Source: a virus. From it: 64,000 nt of DNA. The notes under the pieces are model-generated. The model was not told where the DNA came from and made no database searches. It saw only the letters and a list, made by a program, of their open reading frames with translations. The stretch covers positions 1-64,000 of the IMG/VR virus record IMGVR_UViG_3300030616_000017, one strand, 5' to 3'. Within the stretch, counting starts at the first letter, position 1. Each line of letters opens with the position of its first letter. This document shows, piece after piece, positions 43,965 through 50,863 of this stretch. Made by a program: the position numbers and the translations under genes.

Positions 43965-44222
43965 TTATTTCTTTTTCTTTTTAGATTCTTCTTTTTCTTC
44001 TTCGTCATCTTTTTCTTCTTCGTCTTCACCTTCTTCATCTTCTTTTTCGTCTTCGTCGCCCATTTCTTCTTCTTCATCTTTCTTTTTAGCTTCCTCTACC
44101 TTAGAGTAAACTATAATTTCATCACCTTTTTCAAGGATGATGTCGGTGCCAGCAATTCTAACATCCTCTTCTATAGTAAGCTTTACACCTTTTTCTTTTT
44201 TCTTCTTTTCTGCGTATCTCAT
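43965..44222 (-). CDS. GD-module protein with a highly acidic tail
   Basis: 85 residues from the ATG at 44222, chosen for the AAGGAG site upstream. The module variant is V-K-L-T-I-E-E-D-V-R-I-A-G-T-D-I-I-L-E-K, then a tail of almost only Glu, Asp and Lys (E-E-E-K-D-D-E-E-E-K type). Strongly acidic small proteins are found in the T4 prohead core (gp67/gp68), so a core role near the capsid genes is plausible but unproven. Confidence 0.6.
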   Translation of the reverse strand: MRYAEKKKKEKGVKLTIEEDVRIAGTDIILEKGDEIIVYSKVEEAKKKDEEEEMGDEDEKEDEEGEDEEEKDDEEEKEESKKKKK

Positions 44223-44260
44223 GCTTTTGTTCTCCTTTTCTAAATAAAGCAATCCGTGTT

Positions 44261-44274
44261 AATATTATATTAGT
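44261..44274 (-). promoter_or_regulatory. Candidate late promoter motif
   Basis: ACTAATATAATATT, 38 nt upstream of the start at 44222, in a gap following the endonuclease gene. Confidence 0.55.
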
Positions 44275-44335
44275 ATGCCTTTTATAAAAAAATACAAGAA
44301 TATAATAAAAAAACCCTTACTATAACAAACTTATA

Positions 44336-46264
44336 TCATTTTTTGTGACGAGACGTACCTACTACTTGATTTTTCCATTTTGCAGTTTGAGAAAAATGTT
44401 CAACCCCATACTTACTTAAATTATTCTTCTTACGTGTTTCTTTAACTTCTTTGTTTTGCATTACCCATTCTGTTCCGTATTTTTTAAGATTAGTTTGTTT
44501 TCTTTTTTCTAACACACTTCTCCACTCTTCTTTTGTATACTTAGCATGATGTTTTTTTATTTTTTCACTACTGAGTTTATTTTTACACTTTTTATCTCCG
44601 CAAGTGTCCCAATAGAACATACCTGAACCTGAAAATGCTTTTTCCTTTCCACAATAAGGGCATATAGTAGACTCATTTTGAGACTTCAAGTATTTATTGT
44701 AGTAATCTTTGCGATCAATCTCGGGGTGAGCTATTGACAAGTGTTTTTTAAGACCTTTGAGAGACTTCATATTACGTTTACAAATTTCGCAATATTCGTA
44801 CCCTTCTTTACGGGGTTCTTCATGGTGTTCTGGCTTATGAAAATAATCTATTTGCTTTTCATTATTTTTTATATTCTCTTCTACTACTCCCCATCCAAAC
44901 ACCATATTACCGCAATCCCATATACGATCAAATCCATTATTTTTCATATTTTCCCATTCAGATAATTCAGAATTAAAATCATTAATCAGTTTATGTAATT
45001 TATGTTTTTGATATTTAATTCTACTCTCTAGATTCATATAATCTTTTGTGTAAAAATAGTTTGGGGAACTGGTATTTATATATGTAAACCCATTAGTTCT
45101 ATACACTTTTCCTGTGCTGTATCTCTTATCAGCATAAGATAATATATTTTTAGGATGATAATTTTTAACAAAATGATTTAATAATTTACTAAATCCCCCC
45201 ACTATTTGTACACTATGCAAAGAAGCAAAACGATGTATCTCATATTCATAAGTATTGTACCTTGAATGACCTAGAGCAAGCACCTGAACCAATCTACTGT
45301 TTTGATCTCGCAGACCATAAAAAATAGTGCTTCCTAAATAGGATTGTTGTAAATGATTTTGTTTGAGAAAATCTTGCGCTTCCTTTTTGTTTACTTTCTC
45401 ACAAATAGTTTTACGGGCATATATTCTTTCATTAAAAATACCTAACTTGCTTAATACAAGACTTTTCACTATATCCCAATATTTTACCATCTCTACATCT
45501 AATATATGTATAACATCAATATTAAAGTAGTCCTTAAAAAAATTATTTTTTTGTATATGATAACTTCTAGGGGTATTTCCCCTTATCTCTGAGTGCCAAT
45601 ATACCCCATCTATTTCTATACCAATGTTTTTATCAGGTATGTATACATCAAGCTCTTTATTTTTACCTCCATCTATATAAAACCTCTTGTTTTTTTCATA
45701 TTTTATAGAATATTCATCAAGAAGATCGGTTATATAAAGTTCTATACCGGAAATACCTTTATACTCTTTAGGAAAACACTTAGGGCATAACGGTACCCTT
45801 CTTCCTACAGAATTACCAGTAAAAATAGTTCCGCAGTGTTTACATTTCCATTGATATTCATATCTAACTCCCTTCCACTCTGTATCTATATTAAATAGTG
45901 GTTCAGAGTGCTTATCTTGCTTCATCTCAGTTTTAATACGAGAAATACTTCTATAATAATTTTTACAAGAGGCGGAGCATAATGTAGGAAACTTTTTAGA
46001 GGTTTTATTCCATGTTACTTTTTTACCGCAATATACGCAAGTAGGATGTTTATGGAGTTCATTTTCTATGCAATATATGCGAGCATTGAAATCTATGTCT
46101 TCAGGAAGAAAATTAGTGGCTTGCTCTACTTCTCTTTTAATTTGATTAAAGAAAGGATATTTAACAGGGTCTCGATCCTCATTTAATTTATTTAAGGTTT
46201 GGGTATTTCCTTCTTTAAATAAATGTTGATACATTCTACTCTTTAAATCTTTAGTATAAACCAC
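44336..46264 (-). CDS. Free-standing homing endonuclease-like protein
   Basis: 642 residues. Zinc-finger-like C-x-x-C pairs occur near 76-79 (C-V-Y-C), 136-139 (C-K-H-C), 156-159, 496-499 (C-E-I-C) and 538-541 (C-P-Y-C). A nuclease core lies near 200-225 (E-L-D-V-Y-I-P-D-K-N-I-G-I-E-I-D-G-V-Y-W-H-S-E), a PD-(D/E)xK/Vsr-type motif. The C-terminus has NUMOD-like DNA-binding repeats (L-K-K-Y-G-T-E-W-V-M-Q-N and L-S-K-Y-G-V-E-H-F-S-Q). Located next to the major capsid gene, a classic target region for mobile endonucleases, and framed by its own promoter motifs. Confidence 0.8.
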   Translation of the reverse strand: MVYTKDLKSRMYQHLFKEGNTQTLNKLNEDRDPVKYPFFNQIKREVEQATNFLPEDIDFNARIYCIENELHKHPTCVYCGKKVTWNKTSKKFPTLCSASCKNYYRSISRIKTEMKQDKHSEPLFNIDTEWKGVRYEYQWKCKHCGTIFTGNSVGRRVPLCPKCFPKEYKGISGIELYITDLLDEYSIKYEKNKRFYIDGGKNKELDVYIPDKNIGIEIDGVYWHSEIRGNTPRSYHIQKNNFFKDYFNIDVIHILDVEMVKYWDIVKSLVLSKLGIFNERIYARKTICEKVNKKEAQDFLKQNHLQQSYLGSTIFYGLRDQNSRLVQVLALGHSRYNTYEYEIHRFASLHSVQIVGGFSKLLNHFVKNYHPKNILSYADKRYSTGKVYRTNGFTYINTSSPNYFYTKDYMNLESRIKYQKHKLHKLINDFNSELSEWENMKNNGFDRIWDCGNMVFGWGVVEENIKNNEKQIDYFHKPEHHEEPRKEGYEYCEICKRNMKSLKGLKKHLSIAHPEIDRKDYYNKYLKSQNESTICPYCGKEKAFSGSGMFYWDTCGDKKCKNKLSSEKIKKHHAKYTKEEWRSVLEKRKQTNLKKYGTEWVMQNKEVKETRKKNNLSKYGVEHFSQTAKWKNQVVGTSRHKK

Positions 46265-46291
46265 TAATCAACCTCTTTTTATACAATCTAA

Positions 46292-46314
46292 TTATAATAT
46301 AACATTATATTAGT
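46292..46314 (-). promoter_or_regulatory. Composite promoter region before the endonuclease
   Basis: A late motif (ACTAATATAATGT) lies at 46302-46314, and a partial class II core (GTTATATTATAA) at 46292-46303, about 30-50 nt upstream of the endonuclease start. Confidence 0.5.
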
Positions 46315-46359
46315 AATAGTTCAAGAGTAGAGGTTATTTTAATGTAAAATAAGCAGTAA

Positions 46360-46390
46360 AAAACCCTCCTACTAAGAGGAGGGTTGTTTT
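46360..46390 (-). terminator. Rho-independent terminator after the major capsid gene
   Basis: A 9-bp stem (AACCCTCCT/AGGAGGGTT) with a 6-nt loop followed on the minus strand by a T6 run, 27 nt after the capsid stop. Isolates the highly expressed capsid transcript from the endonuclease. Confidence 0.85.
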
Positions 46391-46416
46391 TTAGTTTATC
46401 TTATAAAGTCAATCTC

Positions 46417-47826
46417 TTACAGATTGTTAAGCTTCATCCGAACAATATAATTAGAATTGAGAACCTTATTATCACCAAAGTGATAAAGTCCAGTCTCTTT
46501 GTAAGCTTCTTTATATTCCAAAGTTTGAGTTTGATACAGCGGAATCAGCGAACCGAATACAATCGCCATATCGTTGCTTTCACTTGGGTTTCTCCAAACA
46601 CCAATTGCTTCGTCAGCAGGAACAATATTAGCAGGAGCAACATACACCGGCTTGCCAAGAAGCGTACCAGCTCTGTAAATACCTACTTGGGGCTGAGCAC
46701 CGTCCATGGTGAATTTGTCGTGAAGAGTAAGATAAGAGTACACATCAGAACCAACAACGAGATTGTTAATTCCACCTCTTTGAAGAGCTTTGTAGATTAC
46801 CTGACCAGCTTCAGTAAGCTTTCTTGTAAAACTCTGAGCATGGGCAACTTCACTATCAGCACCAGCAGCAGCAAAATCAGCGTTGAACTCGGTAAGGGTG
46901 TTACCCTTTGAATAACGATAAGCCATTCTAACAGCTTGGAAATCAAGAGATTTCTTCAGCTCGTCGCCGGCTCCAGAAAGAAGAGCTTCTTCAGCGTCGA
47001 TGTCAAGAGTAGTACCAAGCAGAAGCTCAGTCATCTTACTCCAAGACACATACAGCGGCCAAGGTTTGGCTCTCAGCTGGTAGTCACGAAGTTGTAACTC
47101 AACAGCTTCAATTTCATCAGTGGTTTCTTCAGAGTCGAAGAAGTACTGAACAACAACAGCAGTAGGAGTAAGTGAATCAAAATTCACAGTTACGCCACCA
47201 CTTGCAGTGTATTCAACGGTATTAGTCCCGCTTGAAAGAGCATCACCAACAAGATTACCACTACCGTCATCAACAGCAACGGGGGTATTGTCAGCAAGAA
47301 TCTTGACTGAGAAGGGGCGAAGAGGCCCATTAGCTACAGTAAGGGTCCAAGGACCGGTACCAGAACCAGAAGCTGATTCTTCTTCCATTTCAGAAGCATA
47401 ACGATAAGCTGAACTTTCGTGAGTTACATTACCATCGGTAGCTCCTCTATTGGTGGCAGCATAAACAGGGCTGAGGTAGTAAATACTATCTCTTGCAGTT
47501 ACCATCGGATAGTCGTGGAAGATTTCTCCTCTTACACTATTCGGATAACCAAGTCTGACAACGCGAAGAACGTTTTCAGGGGTTGTTGAGAACGCACTAG
47601 AGATCTGAGTCTCAGTGAGTCTTGATAGGTGGCGTTCTTGGTTTTCTAACATAATAGCAAGGCCACGAGCCTTTTGCTCATCTTTTTCCATGAGCTTATC
47701 CATGTTAGTTCCTACGCCGGGATCTTTCGACCATTTTTCAAAAAGCTGATTACCAATCTGCTTGTATTCAGAGAGGTTCTGCTTTTCTTGTTCTTTAAGA
47801 ACTTTTTCTTGCATAGCTTTACGCAT
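46417..47826 (-). CDS. Major capsid protein, gp23-like
   Basis: 469 residues, near T4 gp23 (521). The first 72 residues are a helical charged propeptide-like segment ending R-L-T-E, which fits cleavage after [L/I]-x-E as in gp23. The following mature start (T-Q-I-S-S-A-F-S) and the HK97-fold features (V-L-R-V-V-R-L-G-Y-P, Y-Y-L-S-P-V-Y-A, a beta-rich insertion around 150-230, and a C-terminal I-V-F-G-S-L-I-P-L-Y) match the family. It has its own long leader, late-promoter motif and terminator. Confidence 0.9.
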   Translation of the reverse strand: MRKAMQEKVLKEQEKQNLSEYKQIGNQLFEKWSKDPGVGTNMDKLMEKDEQKARGLAIMLENQERHLSRLTETQISSAFSTTPENVLRVVRLGYPNSVRGEIFHDYPMVTARDSIYYLSPVYAATNRGATDGNVTHESSAYRYASEMEEESASGSGTGPWTLTVANGPLRPFSVKILADNTPVAVDDGSGNLVGDALSSGTNTVEYTASGGVTVNFDSLTPTAVVVQYFFDSEETTDEIEAVELQLRDYQLRAKPWPLYVSWSKMTELLLGTTLDIDAEEALLSGAGDELKKSLDFQAVRMAYRYSKGNTLTEFNADFAAAGADSEVAHAQSFTRKLTEAGQVIYKALQRGGINNLVVGSDVYSYLTLHDKFTMDGAQPQVGIYRAGTLLGKPVYVAPANIVPADEAIGVWRNPSESNDMAIVFGSLIPLYQTQTLEYKEAYKETGLYHFGDNKVLNSNYIVRMKLNNL

Positions 47827-47968
47827 GACTGTTTTTTTCTCCTATAAGGTTTTTAAAAGTTATACTTTCGAAGGCAGGACCTCTTATATTAAAAGAAGGC
47901 ACTCAACTTCACTTTTTTTCGGCTCTTATTTGAAAGAAACCTCTAATACTTTTATACTATCATTTCTT
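47827..47968 (-). other. Long capsid mRNA leader
   Basis: The gap between the late motif and the capsid start is about 142 nt, unusually long here. It contains a GGAG site 12 nt before the ATG and no recognisable gene or strong hairpin. Confidence 0.45.
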
Positions 47969-47982
47969 TATATTATGTTAGT
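47969..47982 (-). promoter_or_regulatory. Candidate late promoter motif
   Basis: ACTAACATAATATA, one change from consensus, 143 nt upstream of the capsid start. Confidence 0.5.
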
Positions 47983-48006
47983 AGTATTTTTTCAGAAAAG
48001 TTACAT

Positions 48007-48032
48007 AAAAAAAGGAGGCTTAGTAGCCTCCT
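48007..48032 (-). terminator. Rho-independent terminator after hsp20
   Basis: A 9-bp perfect stem (AAGGAGGCT/AGCCTCCTT) with a 4-nt loop and a T7 run on the minus strand, five bases after the Hsp20 stop. Confidence 0.85.
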
Positions 48033-48036
48033 TAAT

Positions 48037-48447
48037 TTAAGTTAGTTTCAATCGTTTTGGTTTTAGGTCTTCTTTAGCTGGAATAAAAATAGTTAGAATT
48101 CCATTGCTTAGTGAAGCACTTGCTTTATCCACATTGTACTTGGACTGTGGAATAGCATACTTAGTTACAGAAGAAGAAGTTTTAATCCCTTTGTGTAGTA
48201 CTTTCAACTTCCCTTCCATTTCCGTTTTTACAGAAGGTAGAGTTAGTTTTAGAGCATCATTCTCAAACTCAATCTCCACTTCTTCTTTGTCATACCCCGC
48301 TACAGCAAAACGAAAAGTAATATCTTTCGTTTCTTCATCAATAATGACATCGTAAGGGGGAAATGTTGGGTAAGGAAAATCCTCTACCTCAAAACCTTTG
48401 AACACTTGATCAAATAGATCAAACACGTTGTAAATAGAACGATTCAT
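48037..48447 (-). CDS. Hsp20-type small heat shock protein
   Basis: 136 residues, standard length. The alpha-crystallin domain is clear: D-V-I-I-D-E-E-T-K-D-I-T-F-R-F-A-V-A-G-Y-D-K-E-E-V near 33-57, A-L-K-L-T-L-P near 65-71, and S-A-S-L-S-N-G-I-L-T-I-F-I-P at 111-124 (the G-x-L-x-[I/V] signature). It is a chaperone that holds unfolded proteins. It lies between capsid and scaffold genes, so it may assist capsid folding. T4-like marine phages also carry Hsp20 genes. A strong AAGGAGG ribosome site precedes it. Confidence 0.9.
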   Translation of the reverse strand: MNRSIYNVFDLFDQVFKGFEVEDFPYPTFPPYDVIIDEETKDITFRFAVAGYDKEEVEIEFENDALKLTLPSVKTEMEGKLKVLHKGIKTSSSVTKYAIPQSKYNVDKASASLSNGILTIFIPAKEDLKPKRLKLT

Positions 48448-48540
48448 AGTATAAACCTCCTTGAAGCGTTTATATAAATATATTTAAGACCTTCATACGA
48501 AGCGTCTCTTTGTTCTATATTTGTATATGTAATAATATCA

Positions 48541-48564
48541 AACCTCTCTCTAAAAAGAGAGAGG
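48541..48564 (-). terminator. Probable terminator after the gene at 48599
   Basis: An 8-bp perfect stem (CCTCTCTC/GAGAGAGG), 6-nt loop, with a short TTT tail on the minus strand. Lies in the 150-nt gap before hsp20, which otherwise holds AT-rich leader sequence. Confidence 0.6.
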
Positions 48565-48598
48565 AAAAATATTACAACATTTTTTATGATGTTAAATC

Positions 48599-48907
48599 TT
48601 AGGTGTCTGCTTCGCTGTCTGAATTACCATCTCTCTGAGCAATCACAACAATTTGCTGATCTTCAGTGAGAGAGTATGACCCGCCGTTTTCAATCTTAAC
48701 TTGACCTTCATCAGGGTAAGTAATCACTGCGCCCGTCATAGCTACGACAGCGCCTGATGAACTAAGGGTCATCACAGTAGAAGCTAAAAGATAATCGTCT
48801 ACTTGAAAGTCAATTAGAAGTTCTCCATCGCTGGCATCTCCCGCTGTAACTGTATGTCGATATCCAAAGCTAACACCGTTGGTTGGTCTGGCTAGTACTG
48901 TACTCAT
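48599..48907 (-). CDS. Possible capsid decoration or virion protein
   Basis: 102 residues, beta-rich (G-V-S-F-G-Y-R-H-T-V-T-A-G, L-L-I-D-F-Q-V, A-V-V-A-M-T-G-A-V-I-T-Y, Q-I-V-V-I-A-Q-R), with a short acidic end. It lies between scaffold and capsid genes with its own late motif and terminator, so high expression is expected. Size and context fit a capsid decoration or stabilising protein; no family recognised. Confidence 0.5.
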   Translation of the reverse strand: MSTVLARPTNGVSFGYRHTVTAGDASDGELLIDFQVDDYLLASTVMTLSSSGAVVAMTGAVITYPDEGQVKIENGGSYSLTEDQQIVVIAQRDGNSDSEADT

Positions 48908-48932
48908 TCTTTTTCTCCTTTATAATTGTCTT

Positions 48933-48944
48933 TAATATTTTAGT
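48933..48944 (-). promoter_or_regulatory. Candidate late promoter motif (variant)
   Basis: ACTAAAATATTA, a weaker match overlapping the upstream stop, 25 nt before the start at 48907. Confidence 0.4.
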
Positions 48945-49242
48945 GGTTAATTTCTTCTTGTATAGAAACTGACCCAACCCAGTTAACACTTCTCAAAGCC
49001 TGTAGTTCTGAATTATCTACTTCAACCCAGAATACCATATTCTTAGGATCCATTACAGGCTCTTCGAAAGCAATACCGAGATTATCTAACACTTTCTTCA
49101 CCTGACTCTGAGCTCTCTTGTCTCTAGGGTCAGTCATAATCATGATATCATTTGAAGCTCGTTCTCTCAATTCGAGATCTTTTTGAAACTTTTCAAAAGC
49201 AAGACCTTCTTCTATAGATGAAAAATCTCGGATTTTCCTCAT
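48940..49242 (-). CDS. Small head-region protein, unknown
   Basis: 100 residues. Starts M-R-K-I-R-D-F-S-S-I-E-E-G-L-A. Helical N-terminal half; a ferredoxin-like second half (S-Q-V-K-K-V-L-D-N-L-G-I...V-F-W-V-E-V-D-N-S-E-L-Q-A-L). It follows the scaffold gene by four bases. Function unknown. Confidence 0.5.
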   Translation of the reverse strand: MRKIRDFSSIEEGLAFEKFQKDLELRERASNDIMIMTDPRDKRAQSQVKKVLDNLGIAFEEPVMDPKNMVFWVEVDNSELQALRSVNWVGSVSIQEEINH

Positions 49243-49246
49243 GATC

Positions 49247-50197
49247 TTACAGCCATCCTTCTCTGATTTTCATACCTGAACTAAGATAAGCTTTTTCTCT
49301 TTCTGTTCCTTTGTCATCTTCCTTGATAAGAGGAATTTTATGATAAGGAGAAGGAGAATCTTCAATTAAGTCTTTCAGAGAAAGGTACGTTCTTTGAGCT
49401 TCCATAAGAGTTCTGCACTTGAGAATTTGCTCTTTGATCTTTTTCATATTAGGATAGCGATCAACCATTCTTTCATAGTAATCTCTTACGGATGCAGTTG
49501 CGCTTTCTAAAAGATCATCGTTCTGTTCTTCCTCTTCTTCAACCTGCTCTTCAACTACCTCATCCTCTACCTTTTCTTCTACCTCTTCTTCTTTTTTCTT
49601 CTTTATTTTCTTTGTAGGTTTGTCTACCTTTTGAGATTCTTCAACTTGCTTTTTAAGCTCTCTGATTTTTTCTTTGAGCTCTTCAATCTCTTCCTCTTTT
49701 TCTTCTGTATAATGATACAGCTCATTGTACTCGGAGGCTTTTACCATACCGTTTTTCTCTGCAAGAGCGGTATCATACATTTCCTTAAACTTTTCTTCTC
49801 TAAGTTTAAGATCATCCAGCATCTGCGCGGCCTTCTCGTACTTGACTTTAACCGCTTCATATTTTTGAGTTACTTCTTCAATTTGTTCAGTAAGAGTTGT
49901 TTTCTCTTTTTCCACAGACTCTACAGATTCTTTTAACTTATCTGTCTCTTTACCTTTTATAGCTAACTCGTAAAGGGTATCATTAATTTCTTTGATTTTA
50001 GCGTTTGCTTCTTCAAGATACTCTTGTACAAAAGAACTTTCAGCGTCTTCGCAATACTCTACGATTTCTTGGTAAACAGAAAGCTTGTCTTTTAGATCTT
50101 CTGTAGCATCTGCACTTTCGAAAAGATGCTTTAGCCCAAGCTTTAAATTCTTCTCTGCAAGAGTAAGCTTCTTCTCTTTTGTGGGATTCTCAGCCAT
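49247..50197 (-). CDS. Internal-start scaffold protein
   Basis: The same frame from an ATG at 50197 (M-A-E-N-P-T-K-E-K-K), preceded by AAAGGAGA with the core six bases before the start. Gives 316 residues of mostly coiled coil (E-S-V-E-K-E-K-T-T-L-T-E-Q-I, E-L-K-E-K-I-R-E-L-K-K-Q). This recalls lambda C/Nu3, where the scaffold is the C-terminal, separately started part of the protease gene. The ribosome site is visible; the separate product is inferred. Confidence 0.65.
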   Translation of the reverse strand: MAENPTKEKKLTLAEKNLKLGLKHLFESADATEDLKDKLSVYQEIVEYCEDAESSFVQEYLEEANAKIKEINDTLYELAIKGKETDKLKESVESVEKEKTTLTEQIEEVTQKYEAVKVKYEKAAQMLDDLKLREEKFKEMYDTALAEKNGMVKASEYNELYHYTEEKEEEIEELKEKIRELKKQVEESQKVDKPTKKIKKKKEEEVEEKVEDEVVEEQVEEEEEQNDDLLESATASVRDYYERMVDRYPNMKKIKEQILKCRTLMEAQRTYLSLKDLIEDSPSPYHKIPLIKEDDKGTEREKAYLSSGMKIREGWL

Positions 50198-50788
50198 TGC
50201 TTTCTCCTTTTTTTCTTCGACTTTTTCTTCTACTTTTTTCTCAGCAGACTCTTTATCCTCTTCTTTCTCTTCTTTTTTTGATTCTTTAGATGCAAACACT
50301 TGGTAAGACGGTTGGTCTACCCAATCTGCATATCTCTCAATTTCAAATCCTTCTTCTAAAACGGTGCCATTATCATCAACATCACCATAAGCTGAACTTG
50401 ATAATCCTATTTGGCCGCCCGCTTCTAAAATCTCATTAGCAAGTTCGCCATTCTTCCCTACTAGATAAGCATCTACATACATAATCCCCTCTCGCACATG
50501 AGGATTTTTCTCCACTGCGAAAGTGTTAAGTACGTCTGCTTCGTCTTTAGGATGATTGGCTAGCCCTAATGTTACCGCACTTTCCTTCATCAGTTTTTCA
50601 GCTAATTTAGATGAATAAATTCTTTCATTCAGGTTTTTCTGATCTAGTCTCCAAACCGGAATTTCATACGCCCCTCTACACTTGTAAGTGGTGCCATCTT
50701 GTTCAAGTAAAGCCTCACTTTCTGTTAGAGGAAGTTTCTTTATATCATCTTTTTTGACTGTAAATCTTTCTTGAAGTTTTTGTCTCAT
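49247..50788 (-). CDS. Prohead protease fused to scaffold, gp21-gp22-like
   Basis: 513 residues from the ATG at 50788, preferred for the AAGGAG site upstream. Residues 1-165 are a gp21-type serine protease: the T-L-G-L-A-N-H-P segment (His79), then V-D-A-Y-L-V, then G-G-Q-I-G-L-S-S-S-A-Y-G-D-V with the Ser near 130-132. From about 170 the protein is a charged coiled coil to the C-terminus (K-K-E-E-K-E-E, and a long Glu/Lys central helix), as in scaffolds. An internal ATG at residue 198 with its own site can give free scaffold. The protease matures the head by cutting at [L/I]-x-E sites. Confidence 0.8.
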   Translation of the reverse strand: MRQKLQERFTVKKDDIKKLPLTESEALLEQDGTTYKCRGAYEIPVWRLDQKNLNERIYSSKLAEKLMKESAVTLGLANHPKDEADVLNTFAVEKNPHVREGIMYVDAYLVGKNGELANEILEAGGQIGLSSSAYGDVDDNGTVLEEGFEIERYADWVDQPSYQVFASKESKKEEKEEDKESAEKKVEEKVEEKKEKAMAENPTKEKKLTLAEKNLKLGLKHLFESADATEDLKDKLSVYQEIVEYCEDAESSFVQEYLEEANAKIKEINDTLYELAIKGKETDKLKESVESVEKEKTTLTEQIEEVTQKYEAVKVKYEKAAQMLDDLKLREEKFKEMYDTALAEKNGMVKASEYNELYHYTEEKEEEIEELKEKIRELKKQVEESQKVDKPTKKIKKKKEEEVEEKVEDEVVEEQVEEEEEQNDDLLESATASVRDYYERMVDRYPNMKKIKEQILKCRTLMEAQRTYLSLKDLIEDSPSPYHKIPLIKEDDKGTEREKAYLSSGMKIREGWL

Positions 50789-50831
50789 AATAATTGACTT
50801 CTCCTTAATCGCTTTCCAATACAAAACTTTA

Positions 50832-50845
50832 TATATTATTTTAGT
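50832..50845 (-). promoter_or_regulatory. Candidate late promoter motif (variant)
   Basis: ACTAAAATAATATA, one change from consensus, 43 nt upstream of the protease-scaffold start. Confidence 0.5.
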
Positions 50846-50863
50846 AGCGATTTCTCAAAAATA

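Noticed and set aside
48448-48540. Possible RNA thermometer in the hsp20 leader
   Set aside because: The leader is AT-rich, but I could not find a convincing pairing that hides the AAGGAGG site.
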